Below, in pieces: positions 36,865 through 44,769 of a stretch of 44,769 nucleotides of DNA. The notes beneath the pieces are model-generated. The model was not told where the DNA came from. It worked only from the letters and a program-made list of their open reading frames with translations, and did not search any database. The stretch is taken from contig JBJMJD010000049.1 of the NCBI GenBank assembly GCA_045806525.1, forward strand, positions 1 through 44,769, given 5' to 3'. A program made the translations under genes and the position numbers. Numbering within the stretch: position 1 is the stretch's first letter; each line of letters begins with the position of its first letter. The DNA is from JAICYJ01 sp045806525. Its GTDB lineage: Bacteria; Actinomycetota; Thermoleophilia; Gaiellales; JAICJC01.

Positions 36865-37320
36865 CTAGCCCTTCTTGTGGCTGTGGCCGTGCCCACCGCC
36901 GTGGCGGTGGCCGCGGCCGTGCGTGGCGGGCTTGCCGCCGCCATGTCGGTGGCCCGACGACCCGCCCCGCGTGGGGGCGCCGTGGTGGCCGTGGCGGTTG
37001 CCGCGGCCCTTGCCGTGGTCGGCCTTGGCCCCGTGCTTGGGCGCGTGGCCGGCGTGGCCGCCGCCGGACTCCGTGGTCGGCTGGTCGCCGGGCTCCGAGC
37101 CGGGCTGGTCACCGGCCTCCGTGGTCGGGTCGTCCGACCAGCCCTTGTGCAGGCCGCAGTTGGCATGGCCCTGCTTGTTGAAGTGCACGCCGTTGTGCTG
37201 ACAGGTCTGGTAGACCGTGTCTCGAACCGTTTCCCGAGGCAGCATCTGCGCCACCGCGGAGCCCGTGATCGCCAACCCGACCAGCACGGGCACGACCACG
37301 ATCCAGCGAGAGATGGACAT
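36865..37320 (-). CDS. Secreted His/Gly-rich hypothetical protein
   Basis: 151 residues. A signal peptide (ISRWIVVVPVLVGLAITGSAVAQ cut near residue 25) leads to a small conserved-looking module with two Cys, YQTCQHNGVHFN and HANCGLHKGW, which could form a disulfide or bind metal. An acidic Pro/Glu/Thr linker then joins a His-Gly-rich tail ending HGHSHKKG. ATG 37320 has a G-rich stretch about 7 bases upstream. The tail suggests metal binding but no function is known. It lies between the purQ and purL groups on the same strand as both. Confidence 0.7.
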   Translation of the reverse strand: MSISRWIVVVPVLVGLAITGSAVAQMLPRETVRDTVYQTCQHNGVHFNKQGHANCGLHKGWSDDPTTEAGDQPGSEPGDQPTTESGGGHAGHAPKHGAKADHGKGRGNRHGHHGAPTRGGSSGHRHGGGKPATHGRGHRHGGGHGHSHKKG

Positions 37321-37372
37321 CAAGAGACCCCCAAAGACAGAGAGCGGACAGACATCTCATCGGCATCCAGAG

Positions 37373-38518
37373 GTGCCTTGGTGGTCACCCATCGTGGTGG
37401 TCGTCGCTGCCGCTTTTGGGGTCGCGCTGTGGCACGGCGGCTTCACCCGCGGCGGCCAGCTGGCGATCGCGGCGATCGCGGTCGCGGGCGTGGCCTGGTT
37501 CCGGCCGCGGCCGCATGTCTTCGATCTCGCGCTGGTCGGCGGGCTGGCAGCGGCCGCTCTGGCGAACCTGGCATCGCTGGCCTGGCATCGCGGGGACAGC
37601 TCGGCGGCGGCGGCGCTGGCCGCGGTGGCGCTTCCGCTGGTGGTGGTGCTGGGTGCCGCGGCACGCCCCGCGCTGGTGCGGTCGCTGCCGCTGATCGTGC
37701 TGTCGCTGGGGCTGGCGACCGCGGCGGCCGGGCTGGCCGGGCTGGCCCTGCGCAGCCCGCCGCTGGCCGAGCGGATCGCCGCCGTCTGGCGCGCGGGCGG
37801 CACCTTCGAGTACCCGCCGGCGCTGGGCCTGCTCTGCGTGTGCGCGCTGGCGTTCGCGCTTGCCCTCCACGCCGCCGAGCGGCTCGACCGCCTGACCACG
37901 CTTGTCGGCGGAGCGACCCTCATGACGGCGGCCGCGGCCACCTTCGACCGCGTCACCTGGCTGGAGACGGCGGCGGTGCTCGCCCTGTTCGCGGTCCGGG
38001 TGCCGCGTCTCAGGCGGGCGATCTGGCCGATCGTCGCGGCGGGGGCGGCCTGCGCGCTGCTGGCGCTGGCGGTCTCGCATCCGAGCCGTGCCGCCCTCGA
38101 GCGCCACCTCCGCCACGGCGCGCTCTCGACCCGCACCGACGTGTGGCACGCCGCCTGGGACGCGGCGTTGAAACGGCCTCTACTGGGGTACGGGCCCGGG
38201 CGGTTCCACCAGATCTACGCGGCCCCGCAGCCGGTCGTCGGGCTGACGGCAAACCACGTCGGCCTGGCCCACGACGCGGTGCTGGAGCAGGCGGTCGAGG
38301 CCGGGCTGATCGCGGCCGCGGGCACCGCGTTGGCACTGCTGGCGATGCTGGTCGCGGGAGTGCCTGCCCTGTGCTCGCGCGATCCCGGCCGGATCGCGTT
38401 CGGCGTGTCCGCGGCCGCGGTCGCGCTGTCCGGCCTCTACGACTTCACCTGGTCGTTCCCGCCCCTGGTGCTGCTGGGCGCGCTCGCTGCGCTGGCCGCA
38501 CGGCCGGAGCGGAGGTGA
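37373..38518 (+). CDS. Wzy/O-antigen ligase-like membrane protein (second copy)
   Basis: 381 residues with about ten hydrophobic segments. The Wzy_C-type segment TRTDVWHAAWDAALKRPLLG, followed by YGPGRFHQIY and a conserved His/Gly loop (NHVGLAHDAVLEQAVEAG), matches the polymerase/ligase family; it lacks the TPR tail of the copy at 3939-5894. Two starts are possible: GTG 37373 or ATG 37316, which would overlap the divergent His-rich gene start. Its stop overlaps the LtrA start (GTGA). Its polysaccharide partners are not beside it. Confidence 0.75.
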   Translation: MPWWSPIVVVVAAAFGVALWHGGFTRGGQLAIAAIAVAGVAWFRPRPHVFDLALVGGLAAAALANLASLAWHRGDSSAAAALAAVALPLVVVLGAAARPALVRSLPLIVLSLGLATAAAGLAGLALRSPPLAERIAAVWRAGGTFEYPPALGLLCVCALAFALALHAAERLDRLTTLVGGATLMTAAAATFDRVTWLETAAVLALFAVRVPRLRRAIWPIVAAGAACALLALAVSHPSRAALERHLRHGALSTRTDVWHAAWDAALKRPLLGYGPGRFHQIYAAPQPVVGLTANHVGLAHDAVLEQAVEAGLIAAAGTALALLAMLVAGVPALCSRDPGRIAFGVSAAAVALSGLYDFTWSFPPLVLLGALAALAARPERR

Positions 38519-39639
38519 GCGTCACCCCGGTCAGCGAGGTCTCGCGCCTGGAGCTGTTCTTCGACCTCGTCTTCGTGGTCACGATCACCCAGTTCACGAC
38601 CGTGCTCGAGCACCGGCCCTCCGCCACCGGCGTCGTCCAGGCGTCGCTGATGCTCGCGATCGTGTGGTGGATGTACGGCGGCTATGCCTGGCTCACGAAC
38701 CTGGTGCCACCCGACCGCACCGCCCGGCGGCTGGCGATGGTGGCAGGGATGATCAGCTACCTGGTGCTGGCGCTCGCGATCCCGCGGGCCTTCGAGGGCG
38801 ACGGGCTGGCGTTCGGCCTCGCCTACCTGCTGGTCGTGATCGTCCACGGCGGGCTGTTCACGGTCTCGACGCAGGCGCGGCTGTCCACGATCTACCGCGG
38901 CTTCTTCCCGGTCAACGTGGCGTTCGCGCTGGTGATCGTGGCCGGTGGGGCGCGGGGCGGAGGCTGGCAGTACGCGCTGTGGGCGCTGACGGCGGCCGCG
39001 GCCTGGACGTCGCCGTACCTGATCGCCGACCAGAGCCGCCTGCTCGGTGCCAAGCACTTCGTGGAGCGCCATGCGCTCGTGGTGCTGGTGGCGATCGGCG
39101 AATCGGTGGTGGCGATCGCGATCGGCGCGAGCGCCCACAACATCGACGCCGGCACGATCAGCACGGTGGCGCTGGGGATGGCGATCAGCGCGGGTCTGTG
39201 GTGGGCGTACTTCGGCGACCACGACGACGAGCTGCGCGTGGCCGCCTTCATCCGCGCCGTCGCGGAGGGCCGCTACCTTGTGGGAGTGCGACCGTTCGGC
39301 GTGGTGTTCGCGGCGCTTCTGGGCGCGGTGGTGGCGGTGGCCGCCGGGCTGCATCACGCGATTGCGCATCCGGAGAGCTCGACCGACAGCGTGCGCGCGC
39401 TCTACCTGGGCGCGGGCGCAGCCCTGTTCCTGGTCGCCGACCAGATCTCGCGCGCCTACATGGGCATCGCAATCAGCCGCGGGCGGCTGGCCATCGCCGT
39501 CGCCTCCCTGGCCACGGTTGCGGCCGGGATATTCGTGTCGAACGTGGCGCAGGAGACGCTGCTGGCGGCCGTGTTGGCAGCCGGGTTCGCGCTCGAGGGC
39601 CGATCAGGCCGGCGCGCCGACGCCGGCCAGCTCGAGTAG
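38515..39639 (+). CDS. Low-temperature-requirement protein A (LtrA) family membrane protein
   Basis: 374 residues with about ten helices. The family motif RLELFFDLVFVVTITQ sits at the N-terminus, WWMYGGYAWLTN in helix 2-3 and ALVVLVAIGESVVAI in the middle, as in LtrA. The family is named for a Listeria cold-growth mutant; its biochemical role is unknown. GTG 38515 overlaps the Wzy-like stop. The last 36 bases overlap purQ's 3' end on the opposite strand. Confidence 0.9.
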   Translation: MSVTPVSEVSRLELFFDLVFVVTITQFTTVLEHRPSATGVVQASLMLAIVWWMYGGYAWLTNLVPPDRTARRLAMVAGMISYLVLALAIPRAFEGDGLAFGLAYLLVVIVHGGLFTVSTQARLSTIYRGFFPVNVAFALVIVAGGARGGGWQYALWALTAAAAWTSPYLIADQSRLLGAKHFVERHALVVLVAIGESVVAIAIGASAHNIDAGTISTVALGMAISAGLWWAYFGDHDDELRVAAFIRAVAEGRYLVGVRPFGVVFAALLGAVVAVAAGLHHAIAHPESSTDSVRALYLGAGAALFLVADQISRAYMGIAISRGRLAIAVASLATVAAGIFVSNVAQETLLAAVLAAGFALEGRSGRRADAGQLE

Positions 39640-40275
39640 CCCCTGCAGCAGCACGCGTCCGTCGGTTGAGCCGACCAGCTGCTCGACGGCGTGCTCGGGA
39701 TGCGGCATCAGTGCGGCCACGTTGCCCTCGGTGTTGGTCACGCAGGCCACCGAGCCGACCGAGCCGTTGGGGTTCTCGCGGTAGCGCAGCAGCACCTGGC
39801 CGCGCGCCTCCACCTCGGCCACCTGCGCCGCGTCGGCGAACCAGCAGCCGTCGTGGTGCTTCATCGGGATCGTCAGCTCGTCGCCCTCGGCGCAGCCGGG
39901 CAGCCAGGGCGACTCACGCTCGACCGTGAGCGCCACGTCGTGGCACCGGAACTTGAGGCTGGAGTTCGGCCGCAGCACGCCCGGCACCAGGCCGGCCTCG
40001 GTCAGCACCTGGAAGCCGTTGCAGATGCCAAGCACCGGCCGGCCGGCCGCAACGTGGGCGCGAACGCCCTGCATCACCGGCGACAGCGCCGCCAGGGCGC
40101 CCGGCCGCAGGTAGTCACCGTAGCTGAACCCGCCCGGGATGATCACGGCGTCCACGCCGCCCAGGTCAGGGTCGGCGTGCCACAGCCGCACCGGCTCCGC
40201 GCCCATCAGCGCCACCGCATGCATCGCATCGCGGTCGTCGCAGGCCCCGGGATAGCTGACAACGCCCACCCTCAT
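39604..40275 (-). CDS. purQ: Phosphoribosylformylglycinamidine synthase, glutaminase subunit
   Basis: Supplies ammonia from glutamine to PurL. 223 residues. Class I glutamine amidotransferase triad: Cys85 (GICNGFQ), His192 and Glu194 (MPHPEHAVE). ATG 40275 overlaps the purS stop (ATGA). The 3' end overlaps ltrA by 36 bases, antisense. Confidence 0.97.
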   Translation of the reverse strand: MRVGVVSYPGACDDRDAMHAVALMGAEPVRLWHADPDLGGVDAVIIPGGFSYGDYLRPGALAALSPVMQGVRAHVAAGRPVLGICNGFQVLTEAGLVPGVLRPNSSLKFRCHDVALTVERESPWLPGCAEGDELTIPMKHHDGCWFADAAQVAEVEARGQVLLRYRENPNGSVGSVACVTNTEGNVAALMPHPEHAVEQLVGSTDGRVLLQGLLELAGVGAPA

Positions 40276-40511
40276 CCCGCCACCTCGACCTGATACTGCT
40301 CGATCAGCGGGTTCGACAGCACCTTGCCCGCGATCTCGTCCGCGATCCGGCGCGCGCCCTCGGCGTCGTCGACATCGACGTCGAGGTCGAAGACCTTGCC
40401 CGCGCGCACGTCGGCAGCCGGATACCCGAGGCCGGCCAGCGAGCGGCGAACCGCCTCGCCCTGTGGATCGAGGATGCCGTCGCGAGGACGGACGAGCACG
40501 GTCACTTTCAT
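40272..40511 (-). CDS. purS: Phosphoribosylformylglycinamidine synthase, PurS subunit
   Basis: 79-residue subunit that holds PurL and PurQ together. Motifs typical of PurS: KVTVLVRPRDGILDPQGEAV and VRAGKVFDLDVD, with the C-terminal LSNPLIEQYQVEV. Flanked by overlaps on both sides (purC-purS ATGA, purS-purQ ATGA). Confidence 0.96.
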   Translation of the reverse strand: MKVTVLVRPRDGILDPQGEAVRRSLAGLGYPAADVRAGKVFDLDVDVDDAEGARRIADEIAGKVLSNPLIEQYQVEVAG

Positions 40512-41416
40512 GGCGGCGGCACTCCGTTTCGTCGTAGGTAGTCGCTGAAGGGCTCTCCGGTGAGGCGCTCGTAGGCATCGACATAGCGCGCGCGGGTGCC
40601 CGCAACGATGTCGCCGGGCAGCTCCGGTGCGGGCGGCTGCTTGTCCCAGTCGAGACCCTCTAGCCAGTCGCGCAGGAACTGCTTGTCGAACGCGGCCTGA
40701 GCGCGGCCGGGCTCGTAGTCGTCGGCCGGCCAGAAGCGGGACGAGTCCGGCGTCAGCACCTCATCGCCCAGCGTCAGCTCTCCGGCGGCGTCGACGCCGA
40801 ACTCGAACTTCGTGTCGGCGATGATCAGCCCCCGCTCCAGCGCGTGGACGGCGGCGTGCTGGTAGATGTCGATCGAGAGCCGCTCGACCCGGTCGAACAG
40901 GTCGTCGTCGCCCACCAGGCTGCGGGCGGCGGCCGCGTCGATGTTGATGTCATGGCCGCTCTCAGCCTTGGTGGCGGGCGTGAAGATCGGCCGCGGCAAC
41001 CGGGCCGACTGGCGCAGCCCGGGCGGCAGCCGGTGCCCGCAGATCTGGCCGGTGGCCTGGTAGTCCTTCCAGCTCGACCCGGCCAGGTAGCCGCGCACCA
41101 CGCACTCGATCGGCAGCATCCGCAGGCGCCGCACCAGCATCGAACGGCCGGCCAGATCCGGCTCGCCTGCCGCCTCGGCCGGGAAGTCCGAGCGGTCGAT
41201 CGAGATCAGGTGGTTCGGCACCAGCTCGGCGGTGCGGTCGAACCAGAACTTCGAGAGGCCCGTCAGCACGCGGCCCTTATCGGGGATGGCGGTCGGCATG
41301 ATCACGTCGAACGCGCTCATCCGGTCGGAGGTGACCATCAGCAGGGTGTCGCCGAAGCTGTAGATCTCGCGTACCTTGCCGGACGCCTCGTGCAGTCCCG
41401 CCAGCGCGTCAGACAT
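40508..41416 (-). CDS. purC: SAICAR synthetase (long form)
   Basis: Condenses CAIR with aspartate. 302 residues, longer than the about 240-residue form of many bacteria and similar to the yeast and mycobacterial form. Motifs GKVREIYSFGDTLLMVTSDRMSAFD, VVRGYLAGSSWKDY, DTKFEFG and LTPDSSRFW are present. ATG 41416 overlaps the purB stop by eight bases. Upstream frame is shadow of purB. Confidence 0.97.
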   Translation of the reverse strand: MSDALAGLHEASGKVREIYSFGDTLLMVTSDRMSAFDVIMPTAIPDKGRVLTGLSKFWFDRTAELVPNHLISIDRSDFPAEAAGEPDLAGRSMLVRRLRMLPIECVVRGYLAGSSWKDYQATGQICGHRLPPGLRQSARLPRPIFTPATKAESGHDINIDAAAARSLVGDDDLFDRVERLSIDIYQHAAVHALERGLIIADTKFEFGVDAAGELTLGDEVLTPDSSRFWPADDYEPGRAQAAFDKQFLRDWLEGLDWDKQPPAPELPGDIVAGTRARYVDAYERLTGEPFSDYLRRNGVPPP

Positions 41417-42722
41417 GTTCCACGTCCAGCGCGTCGAGGGTGCGGTCGAAGATCGCGTCGACATGGCGCAGGAAGCTCTCCAGGTCGAACACCCGGTCGA
41501 GCGCGGCCGCGTCCACCAACGCCATCGCATCGGGATCGGCCTCCAGCAGCCCCCGGAACGACATCTCCTCGTCCCAGGCGCGGAGCGCGTTTCGCTGCAC
41601 GATCTCGTAGGCCTCCTCGCGGGAGGCTCCCGCCTCGACCAGCGCCAGCAGCGCGCGGCCCGAGAACACCAGCCCGTGCGACGCCTCGAGGTTCCGCAGC
41701 ATCCGCTCCGGATCGACGGACAGGCCCTCGGCCAGCCAGACGACACGGTCGAGCATGTAGTCGAGCGCGATCGTGGAGTCGGGCAGCACCACCCGCTCGG
41801 CGGAAGAGTGCGAGATGTCGCGCTCGTGCCAGAGCACCACGTTCTCAAGGCCGACAACGGCATTGCCACGCAGCACGCGGGCCAGCCCCGAGACGCGCTC
41901 GCACACGATCGGGTTCTGTTTGTGCGGCATCGCCGACGAGCCCTTCTGGCCGCTGGCGAACGGCTCGAACGCCTCGCGCACCTCCGTGCGCTGGAGGTGG
42001 CGGATCTCGGTCGCGAAGCGGTCGAGCGACGATCCGGCCTCGGCCAGGGCGGACAGCAGCCGGGCGTGACGGTCGCGCGGAATCACCTGGGTGGCCACCT
42101 CCTCGGCGTCGAGCTCCAGCCGGGCGAGCGCGAACGCCTCGACCCGCGGATCCGAGTTCGCGTAGGTGCCGACGGCGCCGGACAGCTTGCCGACGGTGAC
42201 GTCCGCGAACGCCTCGGCCAGCCGCCGCTGCTGGCGCCGCAGCTCCGTGGCGAAGCCCAGCAGCACCAGGCCGAAGGTGGTGGGCTCGGCGTGCACGCCG
42301 TGGGTGCGGCCGATCATGGGCGTGTGGCGGAACTCGTCGGCGCGCACCAGCAGCGCCCGCTCGGCCGCGACCAGGCCCGCGACCAGCAGCTCGCCTGCGT
42401 CGCGCAGCTGCAGCGCCAGCGCCGTGTCGACGACATCCGACGACGTCAGCCCGTAATGGAACCAGCGCGCCTGCTCGCCCACCTGCTCGGCCACCGACTC
42501 GGTGAAGGCCAGAACGTCGTGGTGCGTGCGCCGCTCGATCTCGAGGATGCGCGGCACGTCCACGCGCGCCGACGCCCGCACGGCGGCGACGGCCTCGGCG
42601 GGAACGACTCCCGCCTCGACCCACGCCTCCATGGCTGCGATCTCGACGTCCAGCCACCGCTGGAACTTGCGCTCGTCCGACCAGACGGCGCCCATCGCGG
42701 GGCGGGTATAGCGCTTGATCAA
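41409..42722 (-). CDS. purB: Adenylosuccinate lyase
   Basis: Cleaves SAICAR and adenylosuccinate, releasing fumarate. 437 residues. The N-terminus MIKRYTRPAMGAVWSDE matches the Bacillus-type start, so the TTG 42722 is a good choice despite being rare. The fumarase-superfamily signature GSSAMPHKQNP and the catalytic GRTHGVHAEPTTFG and TSSDVVDTALAL are intact. A TAGACT -10 lies 10 bases upstream on the minus strand, so the purB-C-S-Q run may have its own promoter as well as read-through from purD-purE. Confidence 0.96.
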   Translation of the reverse strand: MIKRYTRPAMGAVWSDERKFQRWLDVEIAAMEAWVEAGVVPAEAVAAVRASARVDVPRILEIERRTHHDVLAFTESVAEQVGEQARWFHYGLTSSDVVDTALALQLRDAGELLVAGLVAAERALLVRADEFRHTPMIGRTHGVHAEPTTFGLVLLGFATELRRQQRRLAEAFADVTVGKLSGAVGTYANSDPRVEAFALARLELDAEEVATQVIPRDRHARLLSALAEAGSSLDRFATEIRHLQRTEVREAFEPFASGQKGSSAMPHKQNPIVCERVSGLARVLRGNAVVGLENVVLWHERDISHSSAERVVLPDSTIALDYMLDRVVWLAEGLSVDPERMLRNLEASHGLVFSGRALLALVEAGASREEAYEIVQRNALRAWDEEMSFRGLLEADPDAMALVDAAALDRVFDLESFLRHVDAIFDRTLDALDVEHV

Positions 42723-42732
42723 GGCAATTCGG

Positions 42733-42738
42733 AGTCTA
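42733..42738 (-). promoter_or_regulatory. Candidate internal -10 element before purB
   Basis: TAGACT on the minus strand, 10 bases before the TTG start of purB, in the 33-base gap after the VOC gene. Confidence 0.35.
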
Positions 42739-42755
42739 CCAACCGGGCCGGAGCG

Positions 42756-43175
42756 CTACGGCAGCAGCACCGATCCGTCGTCGGCAAGCTGCCAGTGCGG
42801 GTTGTGCGCGATCTCCCAGGGATGGCCGTCGAGGTCGATGAAGACGCCGGAGTACCCGCCCCAGAATGTGGCCGCACCCGCCCGCGCGATGGTGGCGCCG
42901 GCCGCCCGCGCCTGCTCGATCACCTCGTCCACCTCCTCCGGCGAGCGCACGTTCTGGGCAGGTGTGCACCCGCCCCAGCCGCCGCCGTCGACGACGCCGC
43001 TGTCGGCCGCCAGCTCGTCCCGGCCCCACAGCGCCAGCACCGTCCCCGGGCACTGGAAGAACACGACACCCAGCTCGGGGTCGGTGTCGCTGTGCCAGCC
43101 CATCGCTTCGTAGAACCGCCGCGCACGCGCGAGGTCAGCGACGCCGAGCGTGATCAGGCTAACGCGTTGCTCCAT
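42756..43175 (-). CDS. VOC/glyoxalase-family protein
   Basis: 139 residues with two beta-alpha-beta-beta-beta units: SLITLGVADLARARRFYEAMG and DEVIEQARAAGATIARAG, ending FIDLDGHPWEIAHNPHW. The usual metal ligands are partly seen (Glu in WEIAH near the C-terminus). A GAGGAG Shine-Dalgarno lies 7 bases before ATG 43175. It sits between purE and purB, with gaps of 15 and 33 bases, though it has no known role in purine synthesis. Substrate unknown. Confidence 0.85.
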   Translation of the reverse strand: MEQRVSLITLGVADLARARRFYEAMGWHSDTDPELGVVFFQCPGTVLALWGRDELAADSGVVDGGGWGGCTPAQNVRSPEEVDEVIEQARAAGATIARAGAATFWGGYSGVFIDLDGHPWEIAHNPHWQLADDGSVLLP

Positions 43176-43190
43176 CGTCCGGCTCCTCGT

Positions 43191-43709
43191 CTATTCGGTG
43201 GCCGTCCAGCGGCCGTGCGGCGGCACAGCTCCGCCCTGGGCCAGGATCTTGGCGGCGTAGATGGCCGCGTTGCGGGCGCCGTTGATGGCCATGCAGGCGA
43301 CCGGTACGCCGTCCGGCATCTGCACGACCGACATCAGGGCGTCCATGCCACCCAGGTTGCCGCGCTCGATCGGCACGCCGATCACCGGTAGCTCCGTGTA
43401 GCTGGCGATCACGCCGGGCAGCGCGGCAGCGCCGCCGGCGGCGGCGATCACCACGCGCACGCCGCGCAGCATGGCGGTGGATGCGTACTCGGCCACCTCG
43501 CGCGGGTTGCGGTGCGCGGACAGCACCCGCACCTCGAACGTGATGGCGCGCTCCAGCAGCTCGTTGCAGGCGGCCTCGATCTGCTCCCGATCGGCCTCGC
43601 TGGGGATCACGATGCCGACCTGCGGCCCGTCCGCCTCGAGCTCATCCCAGACCGGATGCACCTCTGGCACCGGCGTGGGCGCGGGGCCCGCGGGCTGCTG
43701 CTCAGACAC
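43191..43709 (-). CDS. purE: N5-CAIR mutase-like protein (class I PurE, divergent)
   Basis: Interconverts N5-CAIR and CAIR. 172 residues. The fold motifs SAHRNPREVAEYA, AAAGGAAALPGV and PVIGVPIERGNLGGMDALMSVVQMPDGVPV match class I PurE. The first motif is PSEAD where most have GSxSD, and the GGAAHLPG His is Ala. An N-terminal tail of about 30 residues is extra. GTG 43709 has GGGGAG 9 bases upstream and overlaps the purD stop; ATG 43727 is the alternative. PurK, the usual partner, is not in the window. Confidence 0.88.
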   Translation of the reverse strand: MSEQQPAGPAPTPVPEVHPVWDELEADGPQVGIVIPSEADREQIEAACNELLERAITFEVRVLSAHRNPREVAEYASTAMLRGVRVVIAAAGGAAALPGVIASYTELPVIGVPIERGNLGGMDALMSVVQMPDGVPVACMAINGARNAAIYAAKILAQGGAVPPHGRWTATE

Positions 43710-44769
43710 GGACCGGCTCCCCGACATCGGTGCGAAGCTGCATGCCCGCGAAGCTGATCATGCCGGCCGCCCGGTAGGCCACGTTGCGCGCCTCGGCCAG
43801 GTCGGCGCCCACGCCGGACACGTTCAGCACGCGGCCGCCAGAGACCACCAGCCGGCCCCCCTCGAGGGCCGTGCCCGCGTGGAACACCATCGCGCCGGGC
43901 AGGCTCGCGGCCTGCTCGACGCCGGTGATCTCGGCCCCCTGCTCGGGCGCATCGGGGTACCCACCCGCCGCCAGCACGACCGAGGCACACGCGTGGCTGG
44001 ACACGTTCAGCGACGCGCGGTGCAGCGTCCCCTCGGCACAGCGGCGCAGCGCATCCAGCAGATCCCCGTCCAGCCGCGGCACCAGCGCCTGCGTCTCGGG
44101 GTCGCCCCAGCGCGCGTTGAACTCGAGCACGCTGGGGCCGTGGTCGGTCAGCATCAGGCCCGCGTACAGGCAGCCCCGGAACACGATGCCGCGACGGGCC
44201 AGCTCGGCGACCACGGGGCGGTGGACGGTGGCCACCAGCTCGTCCACGGTGGACGGATCCAGGCCCGGCACCGGCGAGATGCAGCCCATGCCGCCGGTGT
44301 TGGGGCCGCGGTCGCCGTCGAGCGCGCGCTTGTAGTCTCGGGCAGGCGCCAGCGGCAGCACGGTCTCGCCGTCGCATAGCGCCAGCACCGACACCTCCGC
44401 GCCCTCCAGCCGCTCCTCGATCAGCACCCGCTCGCCGGCGCCGCCGAAGCGGCGGTCGACCAGGCACGCCCGGACGGCGTCGTTGGCCTCGGCCACCGAG
44501 CTGCACACGAACACGCCCTTGCCCGCGGCCAGGCCGTCGGCCTTGATCACGACGTTGCCGTCGGCCTCGGCGATGGCAAGGTGCGCGGCCGCGGGTGTGT
44601 CGCAGATCGAGAAGCCGGCGGTGGGCACGCCGGCCGCGGCCATCACCTCCTTGGCGAACGCCTTGGAGCCCTCGATCAGGGCGGCCGCTGCGACCGGGCC
44701 GAAGCAGAGCACGCCGGCGTCGGCCAGCCGGTCGGCCAGGCCCGCAACGAGCGGCGCCTCCGGCCCGAC
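43702..44769 (-). CDS. purD: Phosphoribosylamine-glycine ligase (partial, N-terminus outside window)
   Basis: ATP-grasp enzyme joining phosphoribosylamine to glycine. The C-terminal 355 residues are in the window. It begins within GPEAPLVAGLADRL and shows FGPVAAAALIEGSKAFAKE, the ATP-grasp NVVIKADGLAAGKGV, GPNTGGMGCISPVPG and the metal-site EFNARWGDPETQ. The coding frame runs to the window edge. Its stop overlaps purE by eight bases; it is the most upstream pur gene seen. Confidence 0.97.
   Translation of the reverse strand, partial: VGPEAPLVAGLADRLADAGVLCFGPVAAAALIEGSKAFAKEVMAAAGVPTAGFSICDTPAAAHLAIAEADGNVVIKADGLAAGKGVFVCSSVAEANDAVRACLVDRRFGGAGERVLIEERLEGAEVSVLALCDGETVLPLAPARDYKRALDGDRGPNTGGMGCISPVPGLDPSTVDELVATVHRPVVAELARRGIVFRGCLYAGLMLTDHGPSVLEFNARWGDPETQALVPRLDGDLLDALRRCAEGTLHRASLNVSSHACASVVLAAGGYPDAPEQGAEITGVEQAASLPGAMVFHAGTALEGGRLVVSGGRVLNVSGVGADLAEARNVAYRAAGMISFAGMQLRTDVGEPVRV

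Noticed and set aside
36877..39639. A 920-codon open frame on the plus strand
   Set aside because: Only its 3' part (from 38515) is real, the LtrA gene; the rest reads the His-rich and Wzy-like genes in wrong frames.
41376..43391. A 671-codon plus-strand frame
   Set aside because: Antisense shadow of purB, VOC and purE; no domain is recognisable.

Overview
The window is GC-rich, densely packed bacterial chromosome, with many GTG starts, 1- to 8-base start/stop overlaps, and short gaps between operons. Many genes not translated from an upstream gene have a TANNNT -10 hexamer 6-8 bases before the start codon and no Shine-Dalgarno sequence, which is the leaderless-mRNA pattern of Actinomycetota. 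Together with selenocysteine (SelA/SelB) and a MoaD-MoaE fusion, this suggests a deep-branching actinobacterium, perhaps of the Thermoleophilia. That placement is an inference; no rRNA is present.

Left region (1-6832), cell-surface polysaccharide: a Wzz-like co-polymerase cut by the window edge, a WbaP-type polyprenyl-phosphate sugar transferase, a GH5 lipoprotein, a Wzy/O-antigen-ligase-like protein, and a PAPS-type sulfotransferase coupled to it. The set suggests a sulfated or otherwise modified exopolysaccharide.

Middle region (6882-17822), cofactors: a methylmalonyl-CoA mutase large subunit, a MoaD-MoaE fusion (molybdopterin synthase) coupled to a site-2 protease, a 980-residue kinase/M23-like/class III PLP enzyme coupled to a D-Ala-D-Ala carboxypeptidase, and then selA-selB-mobA. 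Selenocysteine and molybdopterin genes side by side suggest a selenocysteine-containing molybdoenzyme, such as a formate dehydrogenase, elsewhere in the genome. A folded non-coding segment lies between the mutase and moaD-moaE, and a 146-bp inverted-repeat element lies between selB and mobA.

Region 17819-29966, mixed: a small unknown ORF, MsrB, a cupin, a lipoprotein, a 73-residue unknown protein, a His-rich membrane-anchored protein, a GMC oxidoreductase, a MATE transporter, EttA, a small membrane protein, an APC permease with a palindromic operator candidate, an ABC-2 exporter with a structured leader, and a DUF3052-like protein.

Right region (30069-44769), de novo purine synthesis: read 5' to 3' on the minus strand it runs purD-purE-VOC-purB-purC-purS-purQ, then (after a plus-strand Wzy-like/LtrA pair and a minus-strand His-rich protein) purL-purF-purM-purN-purH. 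Every step from PRPP to IMP is present except PurK. Most junctions overlap, implying translational coupling. There are no tRNAs, rRNAs, CRISPR arrays, insertion sequences or prophage genes.
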